A DNA stretch of 64,000 nt from Hordeum vulgare subsp. vulgare. Its lineage: Eukaryota > Streptophyta > Magnoliopsida > Poales > Poaceae. Shown piece after piece: positions 1 through 10,633 of the stretch; the stretch's first letter is position 1, and the number at the start of each line of letters is the position of its first letter. A program made the translations under genes and the position numbers. The stretch is taken from the NCBI RefSeq assembly GCF_904849725.1, contig NC_058518.1:506899225-506963224 (forward strand). The letters are read 5' to 3'. The notes under the pieces are model-generated. The model searched no databases. It was not told the DNA's origin and saw only the letters and a list, made by a program, of their open reading frames with translations.

Positions 1-1301
1 TTGTCCGGTCGGGTGGCTGTCGGGGGTATCTATGGCACCAAAACATTGCGTCGGGTCCTCATGCATGTGTGAAAGTGATGTGACATGCGTAGACGCCCGT
101 CGCGACGCTCCGGGGTGTGCCCCCTGCTACGGCAACAAAAGTCCTTCCCTGGCGCTTAGGAATTCTTCTTGTTACTTCTCTGGTTTGCGTAAGTTTTTCC
201 CTTGAAGAGGAAAGGGTGATGCAGCACAGGAGCAGTAAGTATTTCCCTCAGTTTGAGAACCAAGGTATCGATCCAGAAGGAGGGTCTCGTCAAGTCCAGA
301 GTACCTGCACAAACACAAACAAGCTTGCAACCAACGCCTCAAAGGGGTTGTCAATCCCTTCAATATTGTTTGCAAAGTGAGATCTGAAGGCGGAAAGTGC
401 AACGAAGTAAAAAGTGTAAGGATGAAAATATGGTGTGGATTAGACCCTGGGGGCCATAGTGTTCTCTAGAGGCTTCTCTCAAAATAGCAAGTATTACGGT
501 GGGTGAACAAATTACTGTCGAGCAATTGATAGAACCGCGCAAAGTCATGACGATATCTAAGGCAATGATCATACATATAGGCATCACGTCCGAGACAAGT
601 AGACCGATACTTTCTACATCAACTACTATTACTCCACACATCGACCGCTATCCAGCATGCATCTAGTATATTGAGTTCATGACGAACAGAGTAACGCCTT
701 AAGCAATATGACATGATGTAGAGGGATAATCTCAAACCAATGATGAAAACCCCATCTTTTTACCCTTGATGGCAACAACACGATACGTGCCTCGCTACCC
801 CTTCTGTCACTGGATGCGGTCACCGCACGGTATGAACCCAAAATCAAGCACTTCTCCCATTGCAAGAATCATAGATCTAGTTGGCCAAACAAAACCCACA
901 ACTCGAAGAGAATTACAAGGATATGAAATCATGCATAAGAGAGATCAGAAGAAACTCAAATAAGGTTCATAGATAATCTGATCATAAATCCACAATTCAT
1001 CGGATCTCGACAAACACACCGCAAAATAAGATTACATCAGATAGATCTCCATGAAGATCATGGAGAACTTTGTATTGAAGATCCAAGAGAGAGAAGAAGC
1101 CACATAGTTACTAGCTATCGACCTGTAGGTCTATGGTGAACTACTCACGCATCATCGGAGAGATCATGGTGTTGATGAAGGAGCCCTCCGCGTCCGAATC
1201 TCCCCTCCGGCAGGGCACCAGAGCGTGCCCCATATGGGATCTTGCGGAGACAGAAGCTTGCGGCGGCGGAAAAGTACTTTCGATGATCTCGTGAGGCTCC
1301 C
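1..1301 (-). repeat. Reverse-oriented LTR-retrotransposon fragment
   Basis: No intact gene is visible here. From about base 118 the sequence looks like the terminal non-coding part of a common Triticeae Gypsy family read backwards: a T-rich stretch with a GCGTAAG-like donor near 187, then long non-coding sequence ending in the GC-rich block at 1145-1290. It stops abruptly at 1302, where the LTR of element A begins. The family call rests on remembered resemblance to Triticeae repeats and I give no family name. Short open frames here look random. Confidence 0.45.
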
Positions 1302-2869
1302 TGATAGGTTTCTGTCGTATCTACTTTTCCGAACTCTTTTTCCCTTGTTTTGGACTCTAATTTGCATGATTTGAATGGAACTAACCCGGACTGATGTTGT
1401 TTTCAGCAGAATTTCCATGGTGTTGTTTTTGTGTAGAAATAAAAGTTCTCAGAATGTCGTGAAAATTTACGGAGATTTTTTCTGGAATAAAAGAAAAATA
1501 CCTGCGCAAAGTTCCACGTGAGGGGGCGTGCCAGTGGGCCACAAGCCCCTGGGCCGCGACCACCCCCTATGGCCGCGCCATGAGGGCTTGTGGGGCCCAC
1601 GTGGCACCACCGCCCCCAATCTTAATCCTATATCTTCTGTTTCGTCTGGAAAAATTCAAAGGGAAGGTTTCGTCGCGTTTTGTGATACGGAGGCGCCGCC
1701 ACATCCTGTTCTTCATCTGGAGGGCAGATCTGGAATCCGTTTCGGGCTCCGGAGAGGGGAAATCGTCGCCATCGTCATCATCAACCTTTCTCCATCGACA
1801 ATTCCATGATGCTCTTCATCGTTCGTGAGTAATCTCATTGTAGGCTTGCTGGACGGTGATGAGTTGGATGAGATCTATGATGTAATCGAGTTAGTTCTTG
1901 ACGGGGATTGATCCCTAGTATCCACTATGCTCTAGATTGATGTTGCTACTACTTGGCTATGCTTAATGATTGTCACTAGGGCCTGAGTGCCATGATTTCA
2001 GATCTGAACCTATTATGTTGTCACTAATATATGTGTGTTTTAGATCTTATCTTGCAAGTTGTAGTCACCTACTATGTGTTATGACCCGGCAACCCCGGAG
2101 TGACAATAGCCGGAACCACTCCCGGGGATGACCATAGTATGAGGAGATCTTGTATTCACCGCATGTTAATGCGTTGGTCTGGTTCTTTATTAAAAGGAGA
2201 ACCTTAATATCCCGTAGTTTCCATTAGGGCCCCGCTGCCACGGGAGGGATGGACAATAGATGTTATGCAAGTTCTTTTCCCTAAGCACGTATGACTACAT
2301 ACGAAATACATGCCTACATTAGATTGATGAACATGAGCTAGCCTCATATCTCTCCGTGTTATAGCTGTTACATGATGAATCACATCCATCACAATCATCC
2401 ATCACCGATCCACTGCCTACGTGTCTTTTACTACTGGTTCTCGCTACGTTACATTGCCTAGGCTTCTCCCTTGCTACAAGAGGGATTTGGCCACTCTGAA
2501 GCTGCTGTCAATTTGCTGCTGTCACTACTGATGTTACTTGTTACTTTGCTACTGCTGCTATTACTGTTCCTTGCTACTCCGCTATTACTTGTTGCGAGAC
2601 TTTATTGGCGTTAACATCCCGTCAACGGGGCCTTTTCTGGCGCCACTGCTAGGAATTCCCAAAGCTTTTCCTAGTGTCGTTGCTATCATACTACCTTGCT
2701 ACTGATACTTTGCTTGCAGACACTAATCTTTCAGGTGTGGTTGAATTCACAACTCAACTGCTAATACTTGAGAATATCCTTTAGCTTCCCCTTGTGGGAG
2801 AATCAATAAATTTGGGTTGAATACTCTACCCTCGAAACTGCTGCGATCCCATACGCTTGTGGGACATCA
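1302..2869 (+). repeat. 5' LTR of Gypsy element A
   Basis: The LTR begins TGATAGGTTTCTG, a decayed version of the TGATACGTCTCCAACG start of element B, and ends ...ACATCA just before the primer-binding site. It aligns along most of its length with the B LTRs (22244 and 30661). It lacks about 130 bp of extra 3' sequence that B carries. It includes a GTGAGTAATC donor-like site near 1825 in the position where B has one. Confidence 0.8.
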
Positions 2870-2879
2870 AGGATTTTTC

Positions 2880-2897
2880 TGGCGCCCTTGCCGGTGA
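2880..2897 (+). other. Primer-binding site of element A (tRNA-Asp type)
   Basis: TGGCGCCCTTGCCGGTGA lies 10 bp after the LTR. It matches the complement of the plant tRNA-Asp 3' end, as I remember it, with two mismatches. The matching site in element B is perfect. Confidence 0.7.
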
Positions 2898-2947
2898 AGC
2901 ACAACTATATTCTCGGAGTCGCTTGGGATTGACGTCTGCTGATCACT

Positions 2948-5702
2948 ATGAGGAATCCGAAAGATCCAAGAACTAAAATCATACCTTCCACTACGAGGAG
3001 AGGTAAGGAACTGCCATCTAGCTCTGCACTTGATTCACCTTCAGTTTTGAGTAAGTTTGCGACTTCACCTCCTGCTAGAAATCTTGATATGTCGCTTGTG
3101 CTTGATGATGCTACTTCTGCTGCCCATGATGCTTATGATGATGCTATGCTTGATACTATGTGTGATGATGCTATGCTTGATACTATGCCTGATGATGCTA
3201 TGTCTGATACTGTTTTGCCACTTGGTGCATTCCTTGATGCACATATTGCTAGAGTTGCTGCTAGACGTGATGATACTTCTGAGACAGCTGATACAATTGA
3301 AGTAGAACCTGCTACTATGCGTGTTATGCCTAATACGCGCTATGTTATGGAGGGAGAGATAGCTGAGGATTTTCTTGCGTGTAAGGATAGCTATGATGTT
3401 GAGAAACTTCTGCGCAAGTGGAAAGAAAAATCTCTGAACGCTAGAATGAAATACGGCCCAAAGTTTGCCACTTCACCTATCTTTGTGACCGATAAGGATT
3501 ATGAATTCTATGTCGACCCTGAGTTAATCACTCTGGTCGAATCTGATCCTTTTCACGGTTACGATTCTGAAACGGTTGTATCCCATCTTACCAAACTGCA
3601 CGATATAGCCACCCTATTCACTAGCGAGGAAAAGATCCGCCACTACTACATGCTCAAGCTGTTTCCTTTCTCGCTAAAGGATGATGCTAAGACTTGGTTC
3701 ACTTCTCTTGCTCCTGGTTGTGTGCGTAGCCCCCAGGATATGGTCTACTACTTCTCTGAAAAATATTTCCCTATCCATAAGAAGCAAGCTGCCTTGCAGG
3801 AAATATACAACTTTGCTCAAACTGAGGAAGAGAGTCTCCCACAAGCTTGGGGGAGGCTCATCCACCTATTGAATGCTTTGCCTGATCACCCTCTTGAGAA
3901 GAACAAAATACTTGATATCTTCTATAATGGACTTACCGATGCTTCCAAAGACCACTTAGATAGTTGTGTCGGTAGTGTTTTTAGGGAACAAACTGTAGAA
4001 CAAGCTGAGATTCGATTGAATAACGTCTTGTGCAATGAGAATGCTTGGACTATTCCCGAACCACCTCCTAAGCCAACTCCGAAGAAAAGAGGTATTCTAT
4101 TCCTCAGTCCTGAAGATATGCAAGAAGCCAAGAACTCTATGCGAGAGAAAGACATTAAATCTGAAGATGTCAATAATCTACCACCTATCAAAGAGATCCA
4201 TGGTCTCGATAACCCGATACAGGTAGTAGAAGTAAATTCTGTGCGTAGGTTTGATGAGAGTGATATTCCTTTTGATAAACCTGCTAGCTTATGCATGGAT
4301 GAATTTGATAACCTCGTTGCCAAATAACAGAGTTTCAATGACTATGTTAGTAGACAATTGGAAAAGAATGCTCGTATGCTTAGTCATTTAAGTGCTTGTG
4401 TGGACAGAAATGTCAATGATCTTAAACTACTTAGTAAACATGCTTCTATGGTTACTACTCAGGTAGAACAAGTAATTAAAGCTCAAAATGACTTGCTCAA
4501 TGAGTTGAACGACAATGCCGTCAGAGTCGTTACTAGAGGCGGTAGAATGACCCGGGAACCTCTGTATCCTAAGGGTCATCCAAAGAGAACTGAACAAAGT
4601 TCTCAAGGAGTTAGCACTGATGCACCTAGCCATCCTAGAAAGAAGAAGAAAGATGATAGGAGCCTGCACGCTAGCAACCCTGTTGCCGCTACACCTGAGA
4701 GTCCAAACGATGCCTCTGTCTCTGATGCTGAAACACAATCTGGTGATGAACATAAGCCAAATTATAATATCAATAGTGATGTTCATGAAGATGCTCAACC
4801 TAGCAATGGAAAGGATGTGGAGATTGAACCTAGTGTTGATCTTGATAACCCACAACCTAAGAATAGAAGATACGATAAGAATGACTTCACTGCTAGGAAG
4901 CACGATAAAGAAAGGGAACCGTGGGTTTAGAAACCTATGCCCTTTCCTCCCAAACCATCCAAGAAAAAGGATGATGAAGATTTTGAGCGCTTCGTTGAAA
5001 TGATCAAACACGTCTTTCTGCACATGCGTTTGACAGATATGCTCAAAATGTCTGTGTATGCTAAGTACATGAAAGATATTATGACTAATAAGAGGAAGAT
5101 ACCTGATCTTGAGATTTTCCGCCATGCTTGCCAATTACACTTTCAAGGGTGGAACTCCGAAGAAACTAGGTGATCCCGGTGTGCCCACTATACCTTGCTC
5201 CATTAAAGGCAACTACATTAGAACCGCGTTATGCGATCTTGGAGCCGGTGTGAGTGTTATGCCTCTCTCTCTTTATTGTAGGCTTGAACTGGATAAGTTG
5301 TCACCCACTGAAATCTCTCTGCAAATGGCCGACAAATCAACTCCTTTCCCTATCGGCATTTGCGAGGATGTGCCTGTTGTGGTTGCTAACACCACTATCT
5401 TAACAGACTTTGTTATCCTGGATATTCCCGAGGACGATGCCATGGCTGTCATCCTCGGAAGACCCTTTTTAAACACTGTAGGGGCTGTTATAGATTGCAA
5501 CAAAGGCAATGTCACTTTCCATGTCAACGGTAATGAGCATACGGTGCACTTTCTGAAGAAACAATATCGAGTACATTGCATTAATGCTATCGAAAAAACT
5601 TCATCGATTCTTATTGGGAGCTTTGAATGCCCTATTCTTCGTGTCAAAATGAAGTATGATTTGCTTGTTGGGGAGATACACATCCCCATTGAGGTGACCT
5701 AG
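2948..5702 (+). pseudogene. Gag-protease polyprotein of element A (broken)
   Basis: This is the counterpart of the intact 974-residue gag-protease of element B. It begins with an acidic Asp/Thr/Met repeat region, shorter than in B. A retrotransposon gag domain (around FPFSLKDDAKTWF) follows, then a basic/acidic linker and a retropepsin-like domain with the active-site block CDLGAGVSVM and the motif ILGRPFL. Three lesions separate it from a working frame. Stops at 4325-4327 (TAA) and 4928-4930 (TAG) stand where B reads CAA and CAG. A one-base insertion near 5113-5117 shifts the frame before the protease. There is no zinc knuckle and no polymerase region. The protein would package element RNA in cytoplasmic particles; this copy cannot be made whole. 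Confidence 0.85.
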
Positions 5703-5931
5703 TGACTATTCAAAAATTCTCCGTCTTCTTTTCCGATTCGAGAAGTTTTGTCGAGGGGATTTGATCAACCCCATTGACGGATTTCTTTCGATGACCATGA
5801 GATGGATGAATCAAGGACTCACAAACCTATGTTCCTAGCTTTCACTTTAGGTTGCTTAGAAGAAAAATGACAGGTTTAGTTTAGTTTTCTCTGTTTTCTG
5901 TTTTAGCGTCCGGTAGAAAAATACCCCGAAA

Positions 5932-6470
5932 ATCAAAGTTCTCCGAACGCTGTGAAAATCAAGTATGGTTTTTCTGGAATATTTGAAAAATACTGGGACA
6001 AAGAGTCTGTCTGGGAGCCACACCAGTGGGCCACAAGCCCTAGGGGCGCGGGCACCCCCTGGCCGTGCCACCCAGGCTTGTGGGGCCCACAGGACCCCCT
6101 CCACTCATTCTTGCTCTCATCCACTTCTCCTACCTCCATAAAAAATCGTTTTGCAGCTCAAACCCGTGTTCTTGCTCCTCTTGCTGGGATTTTCGATCTC
6201 TTTGGTCAAATCACCATTCTCCGAACTGTTTTGGGGAAATTACTCCTTGGTAAGTGACTCCTCCATTGGTCCAATTAGTTTTTGCTCTAGTGCCTTATAC
6301 TCCGCGTATTTTGCTGCCTTGGTGACCATGTTCTTGAGCTTTGCATGCTGATTCTAGTTGGTCCCAAGTAGTTTTGATGCGTAATATGGTCTCTAGGCAC
6401 TTGTGGGAGTAGTTTCTACAAGTTTAGTTGAACCTTGTTCACCTTTCCTTTGGGTCACTGAAAATTTCAG
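5932..6470 (+). promoter_or_regulatory. Internal LTR-like module and leader intron before ORF2 (element A)
   Basis: Bases 5932-6102 resemble LTR bases 1436-1610 of the same element: AAAGTTCTCCGAA, the TTTTTCTGGAATA region, then CAGTGGGCCACAAGCCC and TTGTGGGGCCCAC. A TATA-like CCATAAAAAATCG follows near 6137. A consensus splice donor (CCTTG|GTAAGTG) lies at 6250 and an acceptor (AATTTCAG) ends at 6470, ten bases before the ORF2 start. Element B has the same arrangement. I infer a private promoter and spliced leader for ORF2. Confidence 0.55.
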
Positions 6471-6479
6471 AAAAGGAAG

Positions 6480-7340
6480 ATGTTCAGGAGAAGCTTTCAT
6501 AGTGGTTCCTCAAGCAAGAGAGGTCCTCGTCTGGCGATTAGGGAGCCTGATCCTTACCAACCTAGGGACGCGCAGGTACAACCATGTGAATGGCCTTCTG
6601 ATGAATTTATGATTGAGGCAGGTTTCAAAGATGAGTTTGATGCATTTGTTCACAACGTCGGACTCGAAGAATTTATCTCCGATAAATGTGAACAGTATGT
6701 TGCTCTCGCTGCCTCTTTTGTTCGTAGATTCAAATTTTCAGCTGGCCGTCAGCCATCGGTACTGTTTGATCTCTATGATAAATCGTATACCATGGATTTA
6801 GAGGATTTTAGTACAATTTGCAAAATACCTACTTGGGGTAGCCTTAGTGATCCTCCTAAATCTTCGGTTAGAGATTTTTGCGCTGGTATTACGGTTGGAG
6901 AAACTAGAGACATTACACAAGCTACCATGGGGAGTATTCATTTTCCTTCATTGCATTACTTTGCCCTCCTCATAGGTAGATGCATTAATGGCAAGATTGA
7001 GCATTGTCACCTCTGCACACCCGACCTTAGTATCCTTAAGAGGGCAGTGCCGAGTGACAAAAACTTCAACATGGGAGCTATTATAGCAAGGAGGCTGAAT
7101 AAGAATGCTATTGATGGGGATTTCTTTGGCGACATTTATGCCACTCGCATAGAAAATTTTCTTGGAGTACCCATTCGCGCAGGAGATCCCCCGCTCCATA
7201 CAGCTTTCCTTGACCGCGTCGCTATGACACGCTACCAGTTCCTTGAGAGGGATGATGAATCCCTCCTATACCGTTTGATATTTAACCGGCATCGTGTTTT
7301 CCATATTACCCTTCCTGCTCCTACTTTCTTTGACTTTTAG
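6480..7340 (+). CDS. ORF2 of element A, Athila-ORF1-like protein
   Basis: This open frame encodes 286 residues related to the 326-residue ORF2 of element B. Both share CEWPSDEF near residue 40, then a block with DKCEQY, a DLEDFSTICKIP-like segment, GSIHFPSLHYFALLIGRC, and IYATRIENFLGVPIRAGDPP toward the end. The arrangement recalls the plant retrotransposon ORF-1 (Athila ORF-1) family, but I cannot confirm membership. It stops with TAG at 7338-7340, where B continues for about 40 more codons, so this copy may be C-terminally shortened. It lies downstream of gag-protease, behind the LTR-like module and a likely leader intron. Its biochemical role is unknown to me. Confidence 0.6.
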   Translation: MFRRSFHSGSSSKRGPRLAIREPDPYQPRDAQVQPCEWPSDEFMIEAGFKDEFDAFVHNVGLEEFISDKCEQYVALAASFVRRFKFSAGRQPSVLFDLYDKSYTMDLEDFSTICKIPTWGSLSDPPKSSVRDFCAGITVGETRDITQATMGSIHFPSLHYFALLIGRCINGKIEHCHLCTPDLSILKRAVPSDKNFNMGAIIARRLNKNAIDGDFFGDIYATRIENFLGVPIRAGDPPLHTAFLDRVAMTRYQFLERDDESLLYRLIFNRHRVFHITLPAPTFFDF

Positions 7341-8770
7341 GTAAAACGGAGATATTACATAACCAGAGGAGAGGCAGAGGAGTATGACAGGGAGGCAAAG
7401 GTTGCTCGTCTCCGTGAGGCAGCTATTCAGGCAGTGGCTGCAGCGCTCCCGTATAACCCCCATTATGATTTTGGGTTTCGCCAGGACCATCCTTGGGAGT
7501 AGACCAACTTAGGCCAAAAGCCTAAGCTTGGGGGATTACGTGTTCTCACCGACTTTACATTCTTGCTTATGCTTTCACTTTGTTAGCCGGTGTTCACACT
7601 TTGCCACTGTATCATCCATGCTAGTTTATTTTCTTTTTCTCGTTTTCTTTTCGTGTGTCTGTCTAGTTTGAAAAAAAATATTTTCTTTTTCTTCTTTTGC
7701 TTGTTTGGAGCTTTCCCGTGTAGATAGTTTTCTTTTTCTTTGGGTCAAGGTAGAAGATATTGCTTTCATTGTTTAGTGGCTCTTGCATGCATACCTGTTT
7801 ACCTTTCAAAGAGCCATATTACTTTGTCTTCTCCTTTGTGTTTGCCTGCATATTCCAGCTTTAGTCCAATGCACGAGCACACTTATTATTGTTCACATCA
7901 TTCGGTCGTGCAAGTGAAAGGCAATAATGACGATATATGATGAAGTGACTGAGCCTGGAAAAGCTGGTATGAACTTGATATATTTTGTTTTTGTAAATAT
8001 GACTAGCTCATCATGCGTGATTTAGCTTTGTTGTGAGAGAAACATGTTTTCAATGACAACTTAGAGATCATAGTTGCTTATGCCCTGCTTACTTAGCTAG
8101 GAGCTTATAATGGTTTGACTTGCATGCCCACATGAATGTTGAGATGACTATGATGTAGTATGATAGGATGGTATCCTCCTTTAAATGTTTCAAGTGGCTT
8201 GACTTGGCGCATGTGCACGCATGTAGTTGAAAAAAAATCAACATAGCCTCTATGATGTTCATGTTCATGGTGATTTATGTCCTACTCATGCTTGCACTCA
8301 ATGTTAGTTACTCTCAATGCATTTTGATGACTGTTGTCGCTCTCTAGTTGGTCGCTTCCCAGTCTTTTGCTAGCCTTCACTTGTACTAAGCGGGAATACT
8401 GCTTGTGCATCCACCTCCATAAACCCAAAGTTGTGCCATATGAGTCCACCATACCTAGCTATGTGCGGTATCTACCCACCGTTCCAAGTAAATTTGCATG
8501 TGCCACTCTCTAAATCTTCAAGAAATAATCTTTTTTGCATGCCCGAACCGCTCATGTGGTGACAGGGGGCTATTGGTATCTTCCATGCTAGGCGTGTTAT
8601 CCTCGATATGTGTTTATTCACTATCATTCAGGAGAAAGGGGCCGGTAATTGGAATTTCCAGTTCCATACTCAAATCGAGAAGATAATTACAAGCAAAACT
8701 CCCCCAGGATTGATGTTGGTATGGACGGTACCCGAGGATTCGGCTAGCCATGGAGTGTGATTGATTGGTG
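7341..8770 (+). other. 3' non-coding region of element A
   Basis: No gene is seen. The stretch matches B from about 28640 to 29985 with many small differences. It contains a polypurine-tract-like motif, CCTAAGCTTGGGGGA, at 7523-7537, nearly the same as the true tract before B's 3' LTR. A decayed extension of ORF2 runs to the stop near 7501. It ends at the junction with Copia element C. Confidence 0.7.
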
Positions 8771-10582
8771 TGTTGGGGAACGTCGCATGGGAAACAAAAA
8801 TTTTCCTACGCACACGAAGACCTATCATGGTGATGTCCATCTACAAGAGGGGATGAGTGATCTACGTACCCTTGTAGATCGTACAGCAGAAGCGTTAGAG
8901 AACGCGGTTGATGTAGTGGAATGTCCTCACGTCCCTCGATCCGCCCCGCGAACAATCCCGCGATCAGTCCCACGATCTAGTACCGAACGGACGGCACCTC
9001 CGCGTTCAGCACACGTACAACTCGACGATGATCTCGGCCTTCTTGATCCAGCAAGAGAGACGGAGAGGTAGAAGAGTTCTCCGGCAGCGTGACGGCGCTC
9101 CGGAGGTTGGTGATGACCTTGTCTCAGCAGGGCTCCGCCCGAGCTCCGCAGAAACGCGATCTAGAGGAAAAACCGTGGAGGTATGTGGTCAGGCTGCCGT
9201 GGAAAAGTCGTCTCAAATCAGCCCTAAAACCTCCGTATATATAGGTGGGAGGGAGGGGACCTTGCCTTGGGGCTCAAGGATCCCCAAGGGGGTCGGCCGA
9301 GTCCAAGGGGGGAGGACTCCCCCCAAACCGAGTTGGACTTGGTTTGGTGGGAGGGAGTCCCCCTTCCTTCCCACCTCCTCCTTTTTTTTCTTTTCTCCTT
9401 GATTTTCTTCTCTAGGCGCATAGGGCCCTCTTGGGCTGTCCCACCAGCCCACTAAGGGCTGGTGTGCCACCCTCAAGGACTATGGGCTTCCCCGGGGTGG
9501 GTTGCCCCCCCGGTGAACTCCCGGAACCCATTCGTCATTCCCGGTACATTCCCGGTAACTCCGAAAACCTTCCGGTAATCAAATGAGGTCATCCTATATA
9601 TCAATCTTCATTTCCGGACCATTCCGGAAACCCTCGTGACGTCCGTGATCTCATTCGAGACTCTGAACAACATCCGGTAACCAACCATATAACTCAAATA
9701 CGCATAAAACAACGTCGAACCTTAAGTGTGCAGACCCTGCGGGTTCGAGAACTATGTAGACATGACCCGAGAGACTCCTCGGTCAATATCCAATAGCGGG
9801 ACCTGGATGCCCATATTGGATCCTACATATTCTACGAAGATCTTATCGTTTGAACCTCAGTGCCAAGGATTCATATAATCCCGTATGTCATTCCCTTTGT
9901 CCTTCGGTATGTTACTTGCCCGAGATTTGATCGTCAGTATCCGCATACCTATTTCAATCTCGTTTACCGGCAAGTCTCTTTACTCGTTCCGTAATACAAG
10001 ATCCCGCAACTTTCACTAAGTTACATTGCTTGCAAGGCTTGTGTGTGATGTTGTATTACCGAGTGGGCCCCGAGATACCTCTCCGTTCACACGTAGTGAC
10101 AAATCCCAGTCTTGATCCATACTAACTCAACTAACACCTTCGGAGATACCTGTAGAGCATCTTTATAGTCACCCAGTTACGTTGTGATGTTTGATACACA
10201 CAAAGCATTCCTCCGGTGTCAGTGAGTTATATGATCTCATGGTCATAGGAATAAATACTTGACACGCAGAAAACAGTAGCAACAAAATGACACGATCAAC
10301 ATGCTACGTCTATTAGTTTGGGTCTAGTCCATCACGTGATTCTCCTAATGACGTGATCCAGTTATGAAGCAACAACACCTTGTTCATAATCAGAAGACAC
10401 TGACTATCTTTGATCAACTGGCTAGCCAACTAGAGGCTTGCTAGGGACGGTGTTTTGTCTATGTATCCACACATGTAAATGAGTCTTCATTCAATACAAT
10501 TATAGCATGGATAATAAATGATTATCTTGATACAGGAATTATAACTATATTTATTATTGCCTCTAGGGCATAATTCCAACAG
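8771..10582 (-). repeat. 3' LTR of Copia element C
   Basis: This 1812-bp repeat matches 15848-17680 almost throughout. It starts TGTTGGGGAACG and ends AATTCCAACA on the plus strand. It carries a TATATATA promoter box near 9235-9242 (minus-strand transcription) and a C/T-rich leader. Short open frames in it recur in every BARE-type LTR in this window and are not genes. Confidence 0.93.
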
Positions 10583-10592
10583 TCTCCCACTT
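10583..10592 (-). other. Polypurine tract of element C
   Basis: On the minus strand this reads AGTGGGAGAC directly against the start of the 3' LTR. The same tract stands at 40119-40128 in element D. Confidence 0.8.
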
Positions 10593-10633
10593 GCACTAGA
10601 GTCAATAATCTAGCCCTCACATCACCATGTGAA

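Larger units (their letters stand above)
1302..8770 (+). mobile_element. Gypsy (Athila-like) element A, 3' truncated
   Basis: Element A has the same layout as the complete element B at 22244-32269: a 5' LTR, a tRNA-Asp-type primer-binding site, gag-protease, an internal LTR-like module, ORF2 and a long 3' non-coding stretch. It ends at 8770, where Copia element C begins. The counterpart of B's last ~670 internal bases and the whole 3' LTR are missing, and the DNA beyond C does not resume element A. Gag-protease carries two nonsense changes and one frameshift, so this copy is dead. No reverse transcriptase, RNase H or integrase is visible, as in B. Confidence 0.85.
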
